From the NCBI RefSeq assembly GCF_018343615.1, contig NZ_JAGYPI010000001.1, positions 310,001 through 374,000 of the forward strand: a stretch of DNA of 64,000 nucleotides. The letters run 5' to 3'. The notes under the pieces were generated by a model. It was not told the origin of the DNA, ran no database searches, and was given only the letters and a program-made list of their open reading frames with translations. Shown here piece after piece: positions 6,861-16,000 of the stretch (positions are counted from its first letter, which is position 1; every line of letters starts with the position of its first letter). Origin of the DNA: Bacillus sp. FJAT-49736. GTDB lineage: Bacteria; Bacillota; Bacilli; Bacillales; Bacillaceae_C. Position numbers and translations under genes: made by a program.

Positions 6861-8846
6861 ATGGAAAATAGACAAGGTATACAAGCAGAGGATTTGTATG
6901 AACTAAAATCAGTGACGGATCCCCAAGTTTCTTCGAATGGAAAAGATGTTGTATATACACAAACCCATATTGATCGGGAAAAAAATGAGTATGTTTCTAA
7001 TTTATTTTATGTACATGTAGAGGAAAAACAATCAGTCCAATGGACGTACGGAAATCATCGTACCCATTCCCCGCGCTGGTCTCCGGATGGCACACAGCTC
7101 GCTTTTGTTTCGAACCGTGAAGGAAAGCCGCAAATATATGTATTGCCAAAGAATGGCGGAGAAGCTAGACAATTAACTTTTTGCAAAAATGGTGTCAGAA
7201 ATCCTATTTGGTCTCCATGTGGTGAAAAAATAGCTTTTGCTATTACACTTGGAAAGGATGAAACGATTCATGACACTCCAAGTGAAGAAAAGGAAAAGAA
7301 AGAAATAAAGCCATTGATCGTTGAAAAAATGAAATATAAATCAGATGCAAGCGGATTTTTAGACCTGGATGAGCATTCACATATTGGAATTGTCAATGTG
7401 AAAACTGGAGAGGTAGTGCAATTAACAACGGGAGAGCAGGACTATCACTTAAGTTCCTGGTCACCAGATGGAAAATATATTACATATACAGCAGATTTAG
7501 CGGAGGACACCGATTTTTCCTTTAACTCGGATGTCTTTCTATATAATCTGGAAAGCAAAGAGACAAAGCAGGTGACTAATGGAACAGGAGGGTTTTGGCA
7601 AAGCTCCTGGTCGCCAAACAGTCGTTATTTATCCTTCTTAGGAAGTGAACAGGAGTTTAAAAATGCAACTCAAACGAAAGTATATATTTATGATTTAGAA
7701 GAAAAAAGCTTGCAATGCTTTACAAGTGATCTTGATGCACCGGTGGGAGATTATGTAGTGGGTGATTTTCAGCAAGGAGCAAGCATTCCCGGCGTTCAAT
7801 GGACAAATGATAATGAAAGCTTCTATTTCATCGTTTCCGACCATGGAAATACCCATGTATATTTCGGAAATCTCTCAGGTGAAATTTATCCTGCCCTGCA
7901 CGAAAAACAGTATGTATATGGATTCAGCCTCAACAAACAAGCACATCAAGCTGTTGTGGCAATCAGCAGGCCAACACTTCCAGGTGAGCTTTTCCTAGCC
8001 AATCTTGAAACAGGTGACCTTGAACAGCTTACCCATGTAAACGAAGAATTTTTACAAGGTAGGGCATTATCAGATCCGGAAGAAATAGAATATGAGAGTG
8101 CGGGAGGCTGGAAGGTGCATGGCTGGTTAATGAAGCCAGTCGGATATGAAGAAGGGAAAAAGTATCCTTTAGTCTTAGAAATTCATGGCGGACCGCATGC
8201 GATGTATGCTAATACGTTTTTTAATGAATTTCAAATCTTAGCAGCACAAGGATTTGCTGTATTATATGTTAATCCACGAGGAAGCCATGGCTATGGGCAA
8301 AAATTCGTAGATGCTGTCCGCGGTGATTATGGCGGAAATGATTATAATGATTTAATGGCGGCGGTGGACTGTGCATTAGAGCATTATGATTTTATCGATA
8401 AAGATAGACTAGGTGTAACGGGCGGTAGCTACGGTGGATTCATGACAAACTGGATTGTCGGACATACGGACCGCTTTAAAGCAGGTGTTACCCAGCGTTC
8501 CATTTCCAACTGGATCAGCTTCTATGGTGTAAGTGATATCGGCTATTATTTCTCCGAATGGCAGATTTTAGCGGATTTAAATGATATAGAAACACTTTGG
8601 AAGCATTCACCATTAGCATACGCAAAGGATATTCATACACCGCTTCTCATTCTCCATAGTGAAAAGGATTATCGCTGTCCGATCGAACAAGCGGAGCAAT
8701 TATTTATTTCCTTAAAGCGTGATAAGAAAACAGCGAAATTTATCCGTTTTCCAGAAGCTAATCACGAGCTGTCCAGAAGCGGGAAACCCGAATTAAGAAT
8801 CAAACGTTTAGAATATATCAGAGATTGGTTCCTACAATACGTTTAA
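6861..8846 (+). CDS. S9 family prolyl oligopeptidase-type serine peptidase (YuxL-like)
   Basis: The 661-residue enzyme has an N-terminal TolB/WD40-like beta-propeller with repeated (S)WSPDG signatures (for example HSPRWSPDGTQLAF and SSWSPDGKYITY) over about residues 1-400. A C-terminal alpha/beta hydrolase domain follows. Its triad is readable: Ser523 in GGSYGGFM, Asp603 in SEKDY and His635 in EANHE. The family cleaves short peptides, usually acyl-peptides or after Pro, in the cytoplasm; the propeller excludes folded proteins. There is no signal peptide. Length and motifs match B. subtilis YuxL. The start ATG has AAAGGTGAT upstream. Monocistronic, with a terminator. Confidence 0.9.
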   Translation: MENRQGIQAEDLYELKSVTDPQVSSNGKDVVYTQTHIDREKNEYVSNLFYVHVEEKQSVQWTYGNHRTHSPRWSPDGTQLAFVSNREGKPQIYVLPKNGGEARQLTFCKNGVRNPIWSPCGEKIAFAITLGKDETIHDTPSEEKEKKEIKPLIVEKMKYKSDASGFLDLDEHSHIGIVNVKTGEVVQLTTGEQDYHLSSWSPDGKYITYTADLAEDTDFSFNSDVFLYNLESKETKQVTNGTGGFWQSSWSPNSRYLSFLGSEQEFKNATQTKVYIYDLEEKSLQCFTSDLDAPVGDYVVGDFQQGASIPGVQWTNDNESFYFIVSDHGNTHVYFGNLSGEIYPALHEKQYVYGFSLNKQAHQAVVAISRPTLPGELFLANLETGDLEQLTHVNEEFLQGRALSDPEEIEYESAGGWKVHGWLMKPVGYEEGKKYPLVLEIHGGPHAMYANTFFNEFQILAAQGFAVLYVNPRGSHGYGQKFVDAVRGDYGGNDYNDLMAAVDCALEHYDFIDKDRLGVTGGSYGGFMTNWIVGHTDRFKAGVTQRSISNWISFYGVSDIGYYFSEWQILADLNDIETLWKHSPLAYAKDIHTPLLILHSEKDYRCPIEQAEQLFISLKRDKKTAKFIRFPEANHELSRSGKPELRIKRLEYIRDWFLQYV

Positions 8847-8870
8847 GCTAGTACAAATATACCTATCCTA

Positions 8871-8904
8871 AAAGTAACCCCATTTATCCGGGGTTGCTTT
8901 TTTC
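8871..8904 (+). terminator. Rho-independent terminator
   Basis: A 10-bp stem with one mismatch (AAGTAACCCC / GGGGTTGCTT) is followed by TTTTTC, 25 bp after the S9 peptidase stop codon. Confidence 0.8.
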
Positions 8905-8990
8905 TTCTGTAAAATTCCACCTGAACTATGGTAAAAATATGCTATACTTCACATAGGAATATTTCTGATAAATAGGATAGGGGAAAGTAG

Positions 8991-9608
8991 ATGGATTTTC
9001 ATTCATTCAAAGATTGGTTTACAGTAGAAAATATTATGCATTTAATGGTGCAATATCGTACACTTGGTCCGTTACCAGGCATATTTCTGCTAATATTAGA
9101 AGCGTTCCTTCCTTTTTTGCCCCTATTTTTAATCGTAATGGCGAATGCAAATGCATTCGGCCTTTGGATCGGTTTTCTTATATCATGGATAGGCGCAAGT
9201 TTAGGTGCTATTCTTGTTTTTTTAGTTATACGCAGGTTTGGCAAGTCAAAAGCACTAGCTTTTCTATATAAAAATCGACAGGTGCAAAAAATTATGAGCT
9301 GGGTTGAGAGGCATGGATTTGGTCCCATTTTTTTATTGATTTGCTTTCCTTTTACTCCATCAGCAGTTGTGAATATTGTGGCGGGTTTATCAAAAATACG
9401 CATTTTTCAATATGTGCTTGCAGTGTTGGCAGGAAAAATGGTTATGATATTTTGCGTTAGTTATGTCGGCCATGATATTTTTTCATTGGTAGAAAAGCCT
9501 TTAAGAACAGCGGTAGTCTTAACTGTTATTTTTTTATTATGGCTTGCAGGGAAAAGCATCGAAAAAAAACTGGCGAAGAAGCACGAGAAGGAACAAAATC
9601 AAGGTTAA
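8991..9608 (+). CDS. yhjE: TVP38/TMEM64 (DedA-like) membrane protein (YhjE-like)
   Basis: This 205-residue protein has five or six hydrophobic segments and the VTT-domain signatures: an FLPFLPL stretch near residues 40-46, FLISWIGASLGAILVFLVIR near 63-82, and the FPFTPSAVVNIVAGLS re-entrant motif near 119-134. Members of this family are membrane proteins linked to lipid scrambling, undecaprenyl-phosphate recycling or ion homeostasis; the role of this subgroup is not established. The basic C terminus ends in KKLAKKHEKEQNQG. Synteny with yhjD and comK supports the name YhjE. The start is ATG with GGGGAAAG upstream. Confidence 0.85.
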   Translation: MDFHSFKDWFTVENIMHLMVQYRTLGPLPGIFLLILEAFLPFLPLFLIVMANANAFGLWIGFLISWIGASLGAILVFLVIRRFGKSKALAFLYKNRQVQKIMSWVERHGFGPIFLLICFPFTPSAVVNIVAGLSKIRIFQYVLAVLAGKMVMIFCVSYVGHDIFSLVEKPLRTAVVLTVIFLLWLAGKSIEKKLAKKHEKEQNQG

Positions 9609-9701
9609 TATTCATGCTAACACTTCTCCCTAATCTTATTTTTGTATGGTAAAATATTTTAAAAAGTCTAGCAATTTTTACCTGAGGAGAGGGGAGAACA
9701 A

Positions 9702-12700
9702 TTGAATAAATTTACCGTTGTAGATACTAAATTGATGCCCCCACTTATAAAATATACACATATTAGAAGGGCAAGCCTTATGAAAAAGCTTAAACAAGCA
9801 GTAGGGTATCCATTGACTCTTGTCCATTCCGGGGCTGGCTACGGAAAAAGCTCTGCTTTAAGCTTATATGTCCACGATGTTAGAAAGAACTTTTGCTGGT
9901 ATACGATTTCCAGTAATGATGATGATATTATTCCTTTTGTTTCCTATATCGTTTTTTCTTTAAGAAAGCGCTATCCTTTTTTTGGTGCAGAGTTAATGGA
10001 GTATATGGAGACAATGGATAAGTATATTCGTGACGAAGAAATCTATACCTTATGTGCGTTGTTTATTAATGAAATTTCCCGTATTCAAGAGGAAACAATA
10101 TTGGTGTTAGATGATTTTCATTTAGTAGATCATTCTTTCACTATTAACCAATGGCTGGAAAGAGTCATCGAGCATTTGCCGGGAATCTTTCATATTGTCA
10201 TTTCGACACGTAATAAACCAAAGTGGAGTCTGTTAACAAAATGGAAGGTGTCCGGTAGGATATTAGAGATTTCAGAGAAAGATTTAACCTTAGATTTTGA
10301 AGAGGTAAAGTTACTTTTTCAAGAATTTTATGGAGTAATCATAGAACCTCATCAATTGGAATCCGTTTTTCGACTAACAGAGGGTTGGGCAATTGCACTA
10401 AGTATGATTGCAGAACAATTGGATAAAGGTACATCCATACTGGCTATATTAAATTACCATCATTCCTCAATGGAGGAATTGTTTCACTATCTGGCAATAG
10501 AAGTGTTCTCAAAACAATCACCCATTATTCAAAGCTTCCTTGAACAGACCTCCATCTTCGAAGATATTACACCTCAAGCTTGTGATGAAATCCTAGGAAT
10601 CCAGGGCTCTGAGCTAATGCTGGAGCAATTAGCAGAGCGAAATGCATTTTTGCACAAAATATGGGGCAGTAAGCAATATCGTTTCCATGCCCTTTTTCGT
10701 GCATCCTTACAGAAGAAATTAAAAGAAGAACAAGAAGAATTATTTCGGCAGCTTCATGAACGCTGCGCCAGATATTATGAAAATACACACCACTGGGAAC
10801 AAGCGGTTCATCACTATGAACAAATCCAAGCATATGGGGCGATTGCCAACTTGTTGGAAAAAAATGCTTACATTATGCTGCAAAGCGGCAGATTAGAAGG
10901 CTTGCACGATAAATTGAAAAAAGTCCCTAAGGAGCTGAAGAATAGATATAGAATATTATGGTTTTACGAAGGGGAAGTCCTTAGATATCAATCCTATTAC
11001 GAGCGAGCGGAAAGATGCTATAAGCAATTAATCCATCAAACAGACAAGAAGGACCCTTTAATTGGAAAGGCATATGAGGGAATAGCACGAATATATTTGG
11101 ATACCATACAGCCTGGAAAAGCGGAAAGATTTTTGTACTTAGCTATTGAGGCTACAGAAAATCAATCCTTTGCTACAGAATCGGAAAAACAAGTACTTTA
11201 CCTTCTTATGGCTGAAAACCTTGTTAATTCCGGCCAAGCTGTAAAAGCCGAAAGATGGTATGAAAAAGGGAAAATGCAAAATGTTCATTTAAATGATGGC
11301 AATTTAGATGCACGTTTATTTTTGCGGACAGGTAAGCTAGAAATGGCGAAGCGAACGCTTTTGCAGAGATTAAGCACAGAAATAAATACCCTGCCTCAAT
11401 CACATAGAGAAACCGATATATTACTTTCTTTTATTGAGGCGTGTATGGGAAATGGAGAACAGGCAAAAGAGCTGGCCCAAAAAGGAATAGAGAGAGGGGT
11501 TCGTTATAAAAGCTCTTTTGTGGAAGCGTGCGGATGGATGAGGATGGGGCATGCTGTCCAATTACTTGACCATTATGATAACAAGCTGGCGGAAGAGTGC
11601 TATATGACGGCATTAAATATGATGGAGGAAATGAAAATTTCCCGTGGAAAAGCCGAGCCGTATATGGGGCTATGTATTTTATACGGCCGAACAGGAGATT
11701 TTGAAAAGGCAAAGGAATTTGGCAAAATGGCGCTGGAAGAAACGGAAAAGGTGTACGATTTGTGGCTATCTTCCCTCATTCAGCTTTGCATGGGTATAAC
11801 GTACTTTTTAAACAATGAGCTTGGAGATGCCCTCACTATTCTAGAAGAAGCAAAGGGGAATTTTCAGCAATGCGGAGATTCCTATGGACTTATGATGTGT
11901 GATCTTTGGAATTCCTTTCTTTTTTATGAAATAAATGATGATGAGCAATTTATGATTGCAATCTCTTCTTTTCTCAAAGAAATACAACTAGGAAGCTATG
12001 AATTTATTTTTCAAAGAAAAACTCCTTTTAGCCCGAAAGACCTACAATCCATCATGCCTTTACTTATTAAAGCGAAAGAGTTAGAAGTACATTCTGCCTT
12101 TACCTATAGAATATTAAAGGAAATGGGATATGAAGAGTTGGATTCACATCCAGGCTATACGCTTAAAGTAGAAACATTAGGTGAATTCAGAGTATGGCTT
12201 GGAGAGAGAATCATAGAGGAAAGGGATTGGCATCGCGGAAAGGCGAAGGAGTTATTTCAATTCTTCCTCTCTCATCGCCAAAAATGGTGGGGAAAAGAAG
12301 AAATTTACCAAATCCTCTGGCCAGATGCAGAGGAAAAAAGCATGGATCAGGAATTTAAGGTTTTAATAAATTCATTGAATCGAACATTAGAACCGAATCG
12401 AAAAGCTAGAGCTACTCCTTTTTTTATACAGCGCCAAAATAATGCTTATAGTTTAAATCGAAAAGCAGTGATGGATGTAGACTCCATTCAATTTGAAGAA
12501 TGGGTAATTACAGGCATGGAGGAAAAGAATCCTGTAAAAGCAAGGAATATATTGAAAAAAGGATTGGAGTTATATAAAGGAGATTTTTTGCCAGAGAGAA
12601 ACGATGTTTGGTCTGTTGGGGAAAGAGAAAGACTATTAACGATATTTTTGCGCGGAGCTGAAAAATTAGCTCAATTGTACGTCCAAATGAATCTTCCGAA

Positions 12701-12929
12701 CGAAGCTATTGTCTGGTGTGAGAAAATAGTAAAAATCGATTCAGCCTGGGAAGAGGCTTACCGCCTAATTATGTATTGTTATTATCAAAAAAACAATCGG
12801 CCACAAGCGATCAAATGGTACAAAAAGTGTGAGCTGGCATTGAAGAAGGAATTAGGTGTGGAACCAATGGAACCAACGAAAAATATGTACGAAATGATCC
12901 TGTCAGGAGCAGAAATCCGGTCATTTTAG
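9702..12929 (+). CDS. STAND ATPase / BTAD (SARP-type) transcriptional regulator
   Basis: The 1075-residue protein has three parts. An N-terminal MalT-like STAND ATPase carries a P-loop (SGAGYGKSS, residues 43-51) and Walker B (ILVLDDFH). A long helical region of TPR-like repeats spans about 330-800. The C-terminal part has an OmpR-like winged helix (YTLKVETLGEFRVWL to about residue 925) followed by a BTAD helical domain ending in ELALKKELGVEP. Such proteins are signal-responsive activators; the C-terminal module is that of SARPs. The TTG start has GAGGAGAGGGGAG upstream. It lies directly before the ABC-transporter operon, whose promoter and that of the ligase at 23156 carry SARP-style 11-bp repeats. 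The inducer is unknown. Confidence 0.85.
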   Translation: MNKFTVVDTKLMPPLIKYTHIRRASLMKKLKQAVGYPLTLVHSGAGYGKSSALSLYVHDVRKNFCWYTISSNDDDIIPFVSYIVFSLRKRYPFFGAELMEYMETMDKYIRDEEIYTLCALFINEISRIQEETILVLDDFHLVDHSFTINQWLERVIEHLPGIFHIVISTRNKPKWSLLTKWKVSGRILEISEKDLTLDFEEVKLLFQEFYGVIIEPHQLESVFRLTEGWAIALSMIAEQLDKGTSILAILNYHHSSMEELFHYLAIEVFSKQSPIIQSFLEQTSIFEDITPQACDEILGIQGSELMLEQLAERNAFLHKIWGSKQYRFHALFRASLQKKLKEEQEELFRQLHERCARYYENTHHWEQAVHHYEQIQAYGAIANLLEKNAYIMLQSGRLEGLHDKLKKVPKELKNRYRILWFYEGEVLRYQSYYERAERCYKQLIHQTDKKDPLIGKAYEGIARIYLDTIQPGKAERFLYLAIEATENQSFATESEKQVLYLLMAENLVNSGQAVKAERWYEKGKMQNVHLNDGNLDARLFLRTGKLEMAKRTLLQRLSTEINTLPQSHRETDILLSFIEACMGNGEQAKELAQKGIERGVRYKSSFVEACGWMRMGHAVQLLDHYDNKLAEECYMTALNMMEEMKISRGKAEPYMGLCILYGRTGDFEKAKEFGKMALEETEKVYDLWLSSLIQLCMGITYFLNNELGDALTILEEAKGNFQQCGDSYGLMMCDLWNSFLFYEINDDEQFMIAISSFLKEIQLGSYEFIFQRKTPFSPKDLQSIMPLLIKAKELEVHSAFTYRILKEMGYEELDSHPGYTLKVETLGEFRVWLGERIIEERDWHRGKAKELFQFFLSHRQKWWGKEEIYQILWPDAEEKSMDQEFKVLINSLNRTLEPNRKARATPFFIQRQNNAYSLNRKAVMDVDSIQFEEWVITGMEEKNPVKARNILKKGLELYKGDFLPERNDVWSVGERERLLTIFLRGAEKLAQLYVQMNLPNEAIVWCEKIVKIDSAWEEAYRLIMYCYYQKNNRPQAIKWYKKCELALKKELGVEPMEPTKNMYEMILSGAEIRSF

Positions 12930-12933
12930 GGGA

Positions 12934-12974
12934 GAAACCAGCCGTTTAGAAAATGAGCTGGTTTCTTTTTTTTT
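12934..12974 (+). terminator. Rho-independent terminator after the BTAD regulator
   Basis: GAAACCAGC (12934-12942) pairs perfectly with GCTGGTTTC (12957-12965), followed by nine T residues. It separates the regulator from the transporter operon. Confidence 0.9.
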
Positions 12975-13160
12975 GAAGTATAGATATGTGAGAGATTGTT
13001 TTAAAAACAATTACTGAATTTAGAAATTATCTAGCTACTACGCCCATCCCCAGGGTTCTCCTTCTCTTCCCTAAGGGCATTTACTCGTCCCTCACTGTGT
13101 TTCTCTAAATCTTGCGTCAAAGACTACGAAATCCTTTCATCGATATACATGCTTGCGCTT
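12975..13160. other. Intergenic DNA upstream of the BTAD-type operator
   Basis: No gene is supported here. An 8-bp inverted repeat (ATTGTTTT / AAAACAAT, 12995-13002 and 13004-13011) is present. The section 13035-13110 is pyrimidine-rich and less AT-rich than its surroundings (for example CCCATCCCCAGGGTTCTCC); I cannot assign it to any element. Confidence 0.4.
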
Positions 13161-13165
13161 TTCTG

Positions 13166-13197
13166 TTGTAACTGTGTTGTAACTCATTCCCTATACG
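13166..13197 (+). promoter_or_regulatory. Tandem TTGTAAC operator and -10 box of the transporter operon
   Basis: Two identical heptamers TTGTAAC lie at 13166-13172 and 13177-13183, an 11-bp period. The second ends exactly 8 bp before TATACG (13192-13197), a likely -10 box; there is no consensus -35. In actinomycetes, SARP activators bind heptameric direct repeats of 11-bp period placed 8 bp from the -10. The same repeat recurs at 23093 and in tandem nowhere else that I could find in the window. The regulator at 9702 is the obvious candidate ligand. Confidence 0.7.
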
Positions 13198-13239
13198 ATG
13201 GTTTCAAGCAATTACCTACAAAAAAACGGGGGGAGAAAA

Positions 13240-14454
13240 TTGAAGAGAACAAAGCGTTTCACCATATTAATTGGAATTATTATAACAGCTTTATTATGGA
13301 CAACTGCGTGTAGCTCGAATAAGGCAGGCGGGGGTAAGGAAGACAAAGGGACTATTAAGATTGGGGTTCTTGCTTCTTTAACTGGAGCACTTGAATCGTA
13401 TGGGAAACAAACAAAAAATGGATTTGAAATGGGTCTTGATTACGCTACGGATGGAAAACGAGAAATTAATGGCAAAAAGATCAAGGTAGTATATGAGGAC
13501 ACTGAGACAAAACCTGAAGTAGCGGTAAAGAAAGCGACCAAATTATTAGAAGAGGATAATGTGGACTTTCTTGTGGGGTCATCCAGCTCGGCGGATACCT
13601 TAGCTGTCTTACCATTAGCAGAAGAATATAAAAAAATTATGGTTGTTGAACCAGCGGTAGCGGACAGCATTACCGGTGCAGATTTTAATAAGTATATTTT
13701 CCGAACAGCAAGAAACTCCTCTCAGGATGCAGTTGCTGGTGCAGCAGCAATTGCAAAAGAAGGGGTGAAAATTGCAACGCTAGCACCTGATTATGCTTTT
13801 GGACGTGATGGAGTAGCCGCTTTTAAAGAAGCGGCAGAGAAGCTCGGTGCAAAAATCACCCATGAAGAATACGCAGATCCGGCTGCAACGGACTTTACAT
13901 CAAATATTCAAAAAATCATCAATGCCAAACCGGATTACTTATTTGTCATTTGGTCTGGAGCAAATTCTCCTTGGAAGCAAATAGCTGATATGAAGGTCCA
14001 AGATAAGGGAATCAAGATTTCTACAGGTGCACCTGACATTGCGGCTTTATCGACAATGGAACCATTAGTAGGAATGGAAGGCTTCTCTGTCTATTACTAC
14101 AACCTGCCGAATAATAAAATAAATGATTGGCTCGTTACTGAAAATAAGAAACGCTTTAACGGTGAAGTGCCGGATTTATTTACACCGGGTGGAATGAGTG
14201 CTGCCATTTCGATTGTGGAAGCATTAAAGAAAACAGACGGAAAAACAGACTCTGACCAACTTATTAAAACGATGGAAGGCATGAGCTTTGATACTCCAAA
14301 AGGAAAAATGACCTTTCGTAAAGAGGACCATCAAGCATTACAAAGTATGTACGCAATCAAGCTTACGAAGAAGGATGGGATACCATATCCGGTACCAGTC
14401 TTAATCCGGGAGCTGTCTCCTGATGAAACTGCACCTCCTATTCGGGTGAAATAA
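13240..14454 (+). CDS. ABC transporter substrate-binding lipoprotein (LivJ/amide-binding type)
   Basis: The protein has a lipoprotein signal: basic start KRTKRF, a hydrophobic core, and lipobox TTAC with the modified Cys24, then a Gly/Lys linker. The mature part starts IKIGVLASLTGALESYGKQ, the classic type I periplasmic-binding fold for branched-chain amino acids, amides or aromatic acids. The frame opens at ATG 13198, but that codon touches the proposed -10 box; TTG 13240 with GGGGGGAG upstream is the likely start (404 residues). It should capture the substrate outside the cell for the LivFGHM complex encoded next. The downstream acyl-modifying enzymes suggest a carboxylate or acyl compound rather than an amino acid. 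Confidence 0.88.
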   Translation: MKRTKRFTILIGIIITALLWTTACSSNKAGGGKEDKGTIKIGVLASLTGALESYGKQTKNGFEMGLDYATDGKREINGKKIKVVYEDTETKPEVAVKKATKLLEEDNVDFLVGSSSSADTLAVLPLAEEYKKIMVVEPAVADSITGADFNKYIFRTARNSSQDAVAGAAAIAKEGVKIATLAPDYAFGRDGVAAFKEAAEKLGAKITHEEYADPAATDFTSNIQKIINAKPDYLFVIWSGANSPWKQIADMKVQDKGIKISTGAPDIAALSTMEPLVGMEGFSVYYYNLPNNKINDWLVTENKKRFNGEVPDLFTPGGMSAAISIVEALKKTDGKTDSDQLIKTMEGMSFDTPKGKMTFRKEDHQALQSMYAIKLTKKDGIPYPVPVLIRELSPDETAPPIRVK

Positions 14455-14466
14455 TAAGGAATTATT

Positions 14467-14504
14467 GGAACTTCGGGTGAGAGTCTTCCGAAGTTCCTCT
14501 TTTA
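14467..14504 (+). terminator. Intra-operon hairpin between SBP gene and livG
   Basis: A perfect 10-bp stem (GGAACTTCGG / CCGAAGTTCC, 14467-14476 and 14488-14497) is followed by TCTTTTA. It lies 12 bp after the binding-protein stop codon. It looks like a partial terminator or 3'-end stabiliser that would make the binding protein more abundant than the transporter, a common arrangement in ABC operons. Confidence 0.65.
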
Positions 14505-14521
14505 GAGAGGTGATGACCAAA

Positions 14522-15289
14522 GTGACGAATATTTTGGAAACAAAGCAGTTATCCATTCAATTTGGCGGGCATGTTGCTGTAAACGAGGTCGATTTTTTCG
14601 TTGCGGAAAAGGAGTTTAAATCGATTATTGGGCCAAATGGTGCAGGAAAAACAACTTTTTTTAATTTATTAAGTGGCCAACTAACACCAACAAAGGGGAA
14701 AATTTTCCTAAAAGGCGAGGATATTACTTCACTCTCCTCTCCAATTAGAACAAGAAAAGGGATTGGCAGGTCCTTTCAAATTACGAATGTGTTTCCTAAT
14801 TTAACAGTGTTAGAGAATGTTAGATTAGCGGTTCAATCACAAATGGGAATTCGCTATCAAATGCTATTTCATTTTAAAAAGTATAAAAATGTTTTAGAAA
14901 AATCACATGAATTGCTAAGGCTTGTTCTTTTGGAGGAAAAAGTAAATGCTTTGGCAAAAAATTTAGCCCATGGAGAGAAAAGAAAACTAGAGATTGCTAT
15001 GCTGTTAGCGCTTGAGACGGAAATATTGCTCCTTGATGAGCCAACTGCAGGCATGTCATTAGAGGAAGTCCCTGCCATTTTGGAGGTCATTCGCAAAATT
15101 AAAGAAGAAGGAAAGAAGACCATTATCCTAATTGAGCACAAAATGGATATGATTCTTGATCTATCTGATTCAGTGACTGTGCTATTTAATGGGACGCTGC
15201 TTGCAGACGGCACTCCGCAGGAAATAATGGAAAATGAGACCGTCCAAACGGCATATTTAGGAGGCTTACACAATGGACACTCTGCTTAA
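14522..15289 (+). CDS. livG: ABC transporter ATP-binding protein, LivG type
   Basis: The protein of about 255 residues has Walker A GPNGAGKTT, a LivG-type signature LAHGEKRKLEIAM in place of LSGGQ, Walker B LLLDEPTAGM and the H-loop LIEHKMD. LivG-type ATPases also carry the GIGRSFQ(I)TNVFPNLTVLEN stretch, seen here. It should power import together with LivF. Candidate starts are ATG 14513 and GTG 14522; the site AGAGGTGA fits the GTG better. The end overlaps livF by 17 bp. Confidence 0.88.
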   Translation: MTNILETKQLSIQFGGHVAVNEVDFFVAEKEFKSIIGPNGAGKTTFFNLLSGQLTPTKGKIFLKGEDITSLSSPIRTRKGIGRSFQITNVFPNLTVLENVRLAVQSQMGIRYQMLFHFKKYKNVLEKSHELLRLVLLEEKVNALAKNLAHGEKRKLEIAMLLALETEILLLDEPTAGMSLEEVPAILEVIRKIKEEGKKTIILIEHKMDMILDLSDSVTVLFNGTLLADGTPQEIMENETVQTAYLGGLHNGHSA

Positions 15290-15980
15290 AGTAGAAAATC
15301 TTCAAACCTATATTGGGCAGTATCATATTCTGCAGGGGATATCCTTTGAAGTGAAAAAAGGGGGAGTAACCGTTTTACTCGGCAGAAATGGTGCCGGAAA
15401 AACCACCACCTTGCGAAGTATTATGGGCTTGAATCTCCCGTCACAAGGAGCAATCTATTATAAAGACAGGGAAATACAAGGACTGCCAACCTATAAAATT
15501 GCAAATCTAGGAATTGGTTATGTTCCTGAGGATCAAGGGATATTTAAGGATTTAACTGTAGAGGAAAATATGAGAGTCGCTATGAAAAAGCAAGATGAGG
15601 AAACATTGGAAAGAATGGAATGGATCCTGCAGCTATTTCCTGACTTGAAAAAGTTTTGGAAAAAACTCGGGGGATTATTAAGCGGCGGACAAAAGCAGAT
15701 GCTATCGATCGCAAGGGCGTACTTAAATAATAACGAGCTGCTGCTAATAGACGAACCAAGCAAGGGACTGGCACCGATTATGGTGGAAAAGGTGATGGAA
15801 TCTATCATCGAAATGAAGAAGCAAACAACGATTGTATTAGTCGAACAAAATTTCATGATGGCGAGTACTATTGGGAATGAATTCTATATTATCGATGATG
15901 GCAGGACTGTATATTCGGGAAGTATGTCGTCCTTAAAAGAGAATGAGCAATTAAAAAGACAATACTTAGGCATAGCGTAA
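15273..15980 (+). CDS. livF: ABC transporter ATP-binding protein, LivF type
   Basis: The 235-residue ATPase has Walker A GRNGAGKTT, the signature LLSGGQKQMLSIARAY, Walker B LLLIDEPSKGLAP and the LVEQN switch motif. IGYVPEDQGIFKDLTVEENM is typical of LivF. It overlaps the end of livG, so the two ATPases are coupled and form the heterodimeric motor of the branched-chain-type importer. Confidence 0.9.
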   Translation: MDTLLKVENLQTYIGQYHILQGISFEVKKGGVTVLLGRNGAGKTTTLRSIMGLNLPSQGAIYYKDREIQGLPTYKIANLGIGYVPEDQGIFKDLTVEENMRVAMKKQDEETLERMEWILQLFPDLKKFWKKLGGLLSGGQKQMLSIARAYLNNNELLLIDEPSKGLAPIMVEKVMESIIEMKKQTTIVLVEQNFMMASTIGNEFYIIDDGRTVYSGSMSSLKENEQLKRQYLGIA

Positions 15981-16000
15981 CTAGGAGGTGAGTCATTAAA

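Noticed and set aside
6494-6960. Several overlapping minus-strand reading frames of 74-83 codons
   Set aside because: They lack ribosome binding sites, are rich in Phe, Tyr and Lys codons typical of random AT-rich DNA, and the longest run into the S9 peptidase gene.
13035-13110. Possible remnant of a mobile element or RNA before the operator
   Set aside because: The base composition is unusual, but no frame, terminal repeat or RNA signature could be shown.
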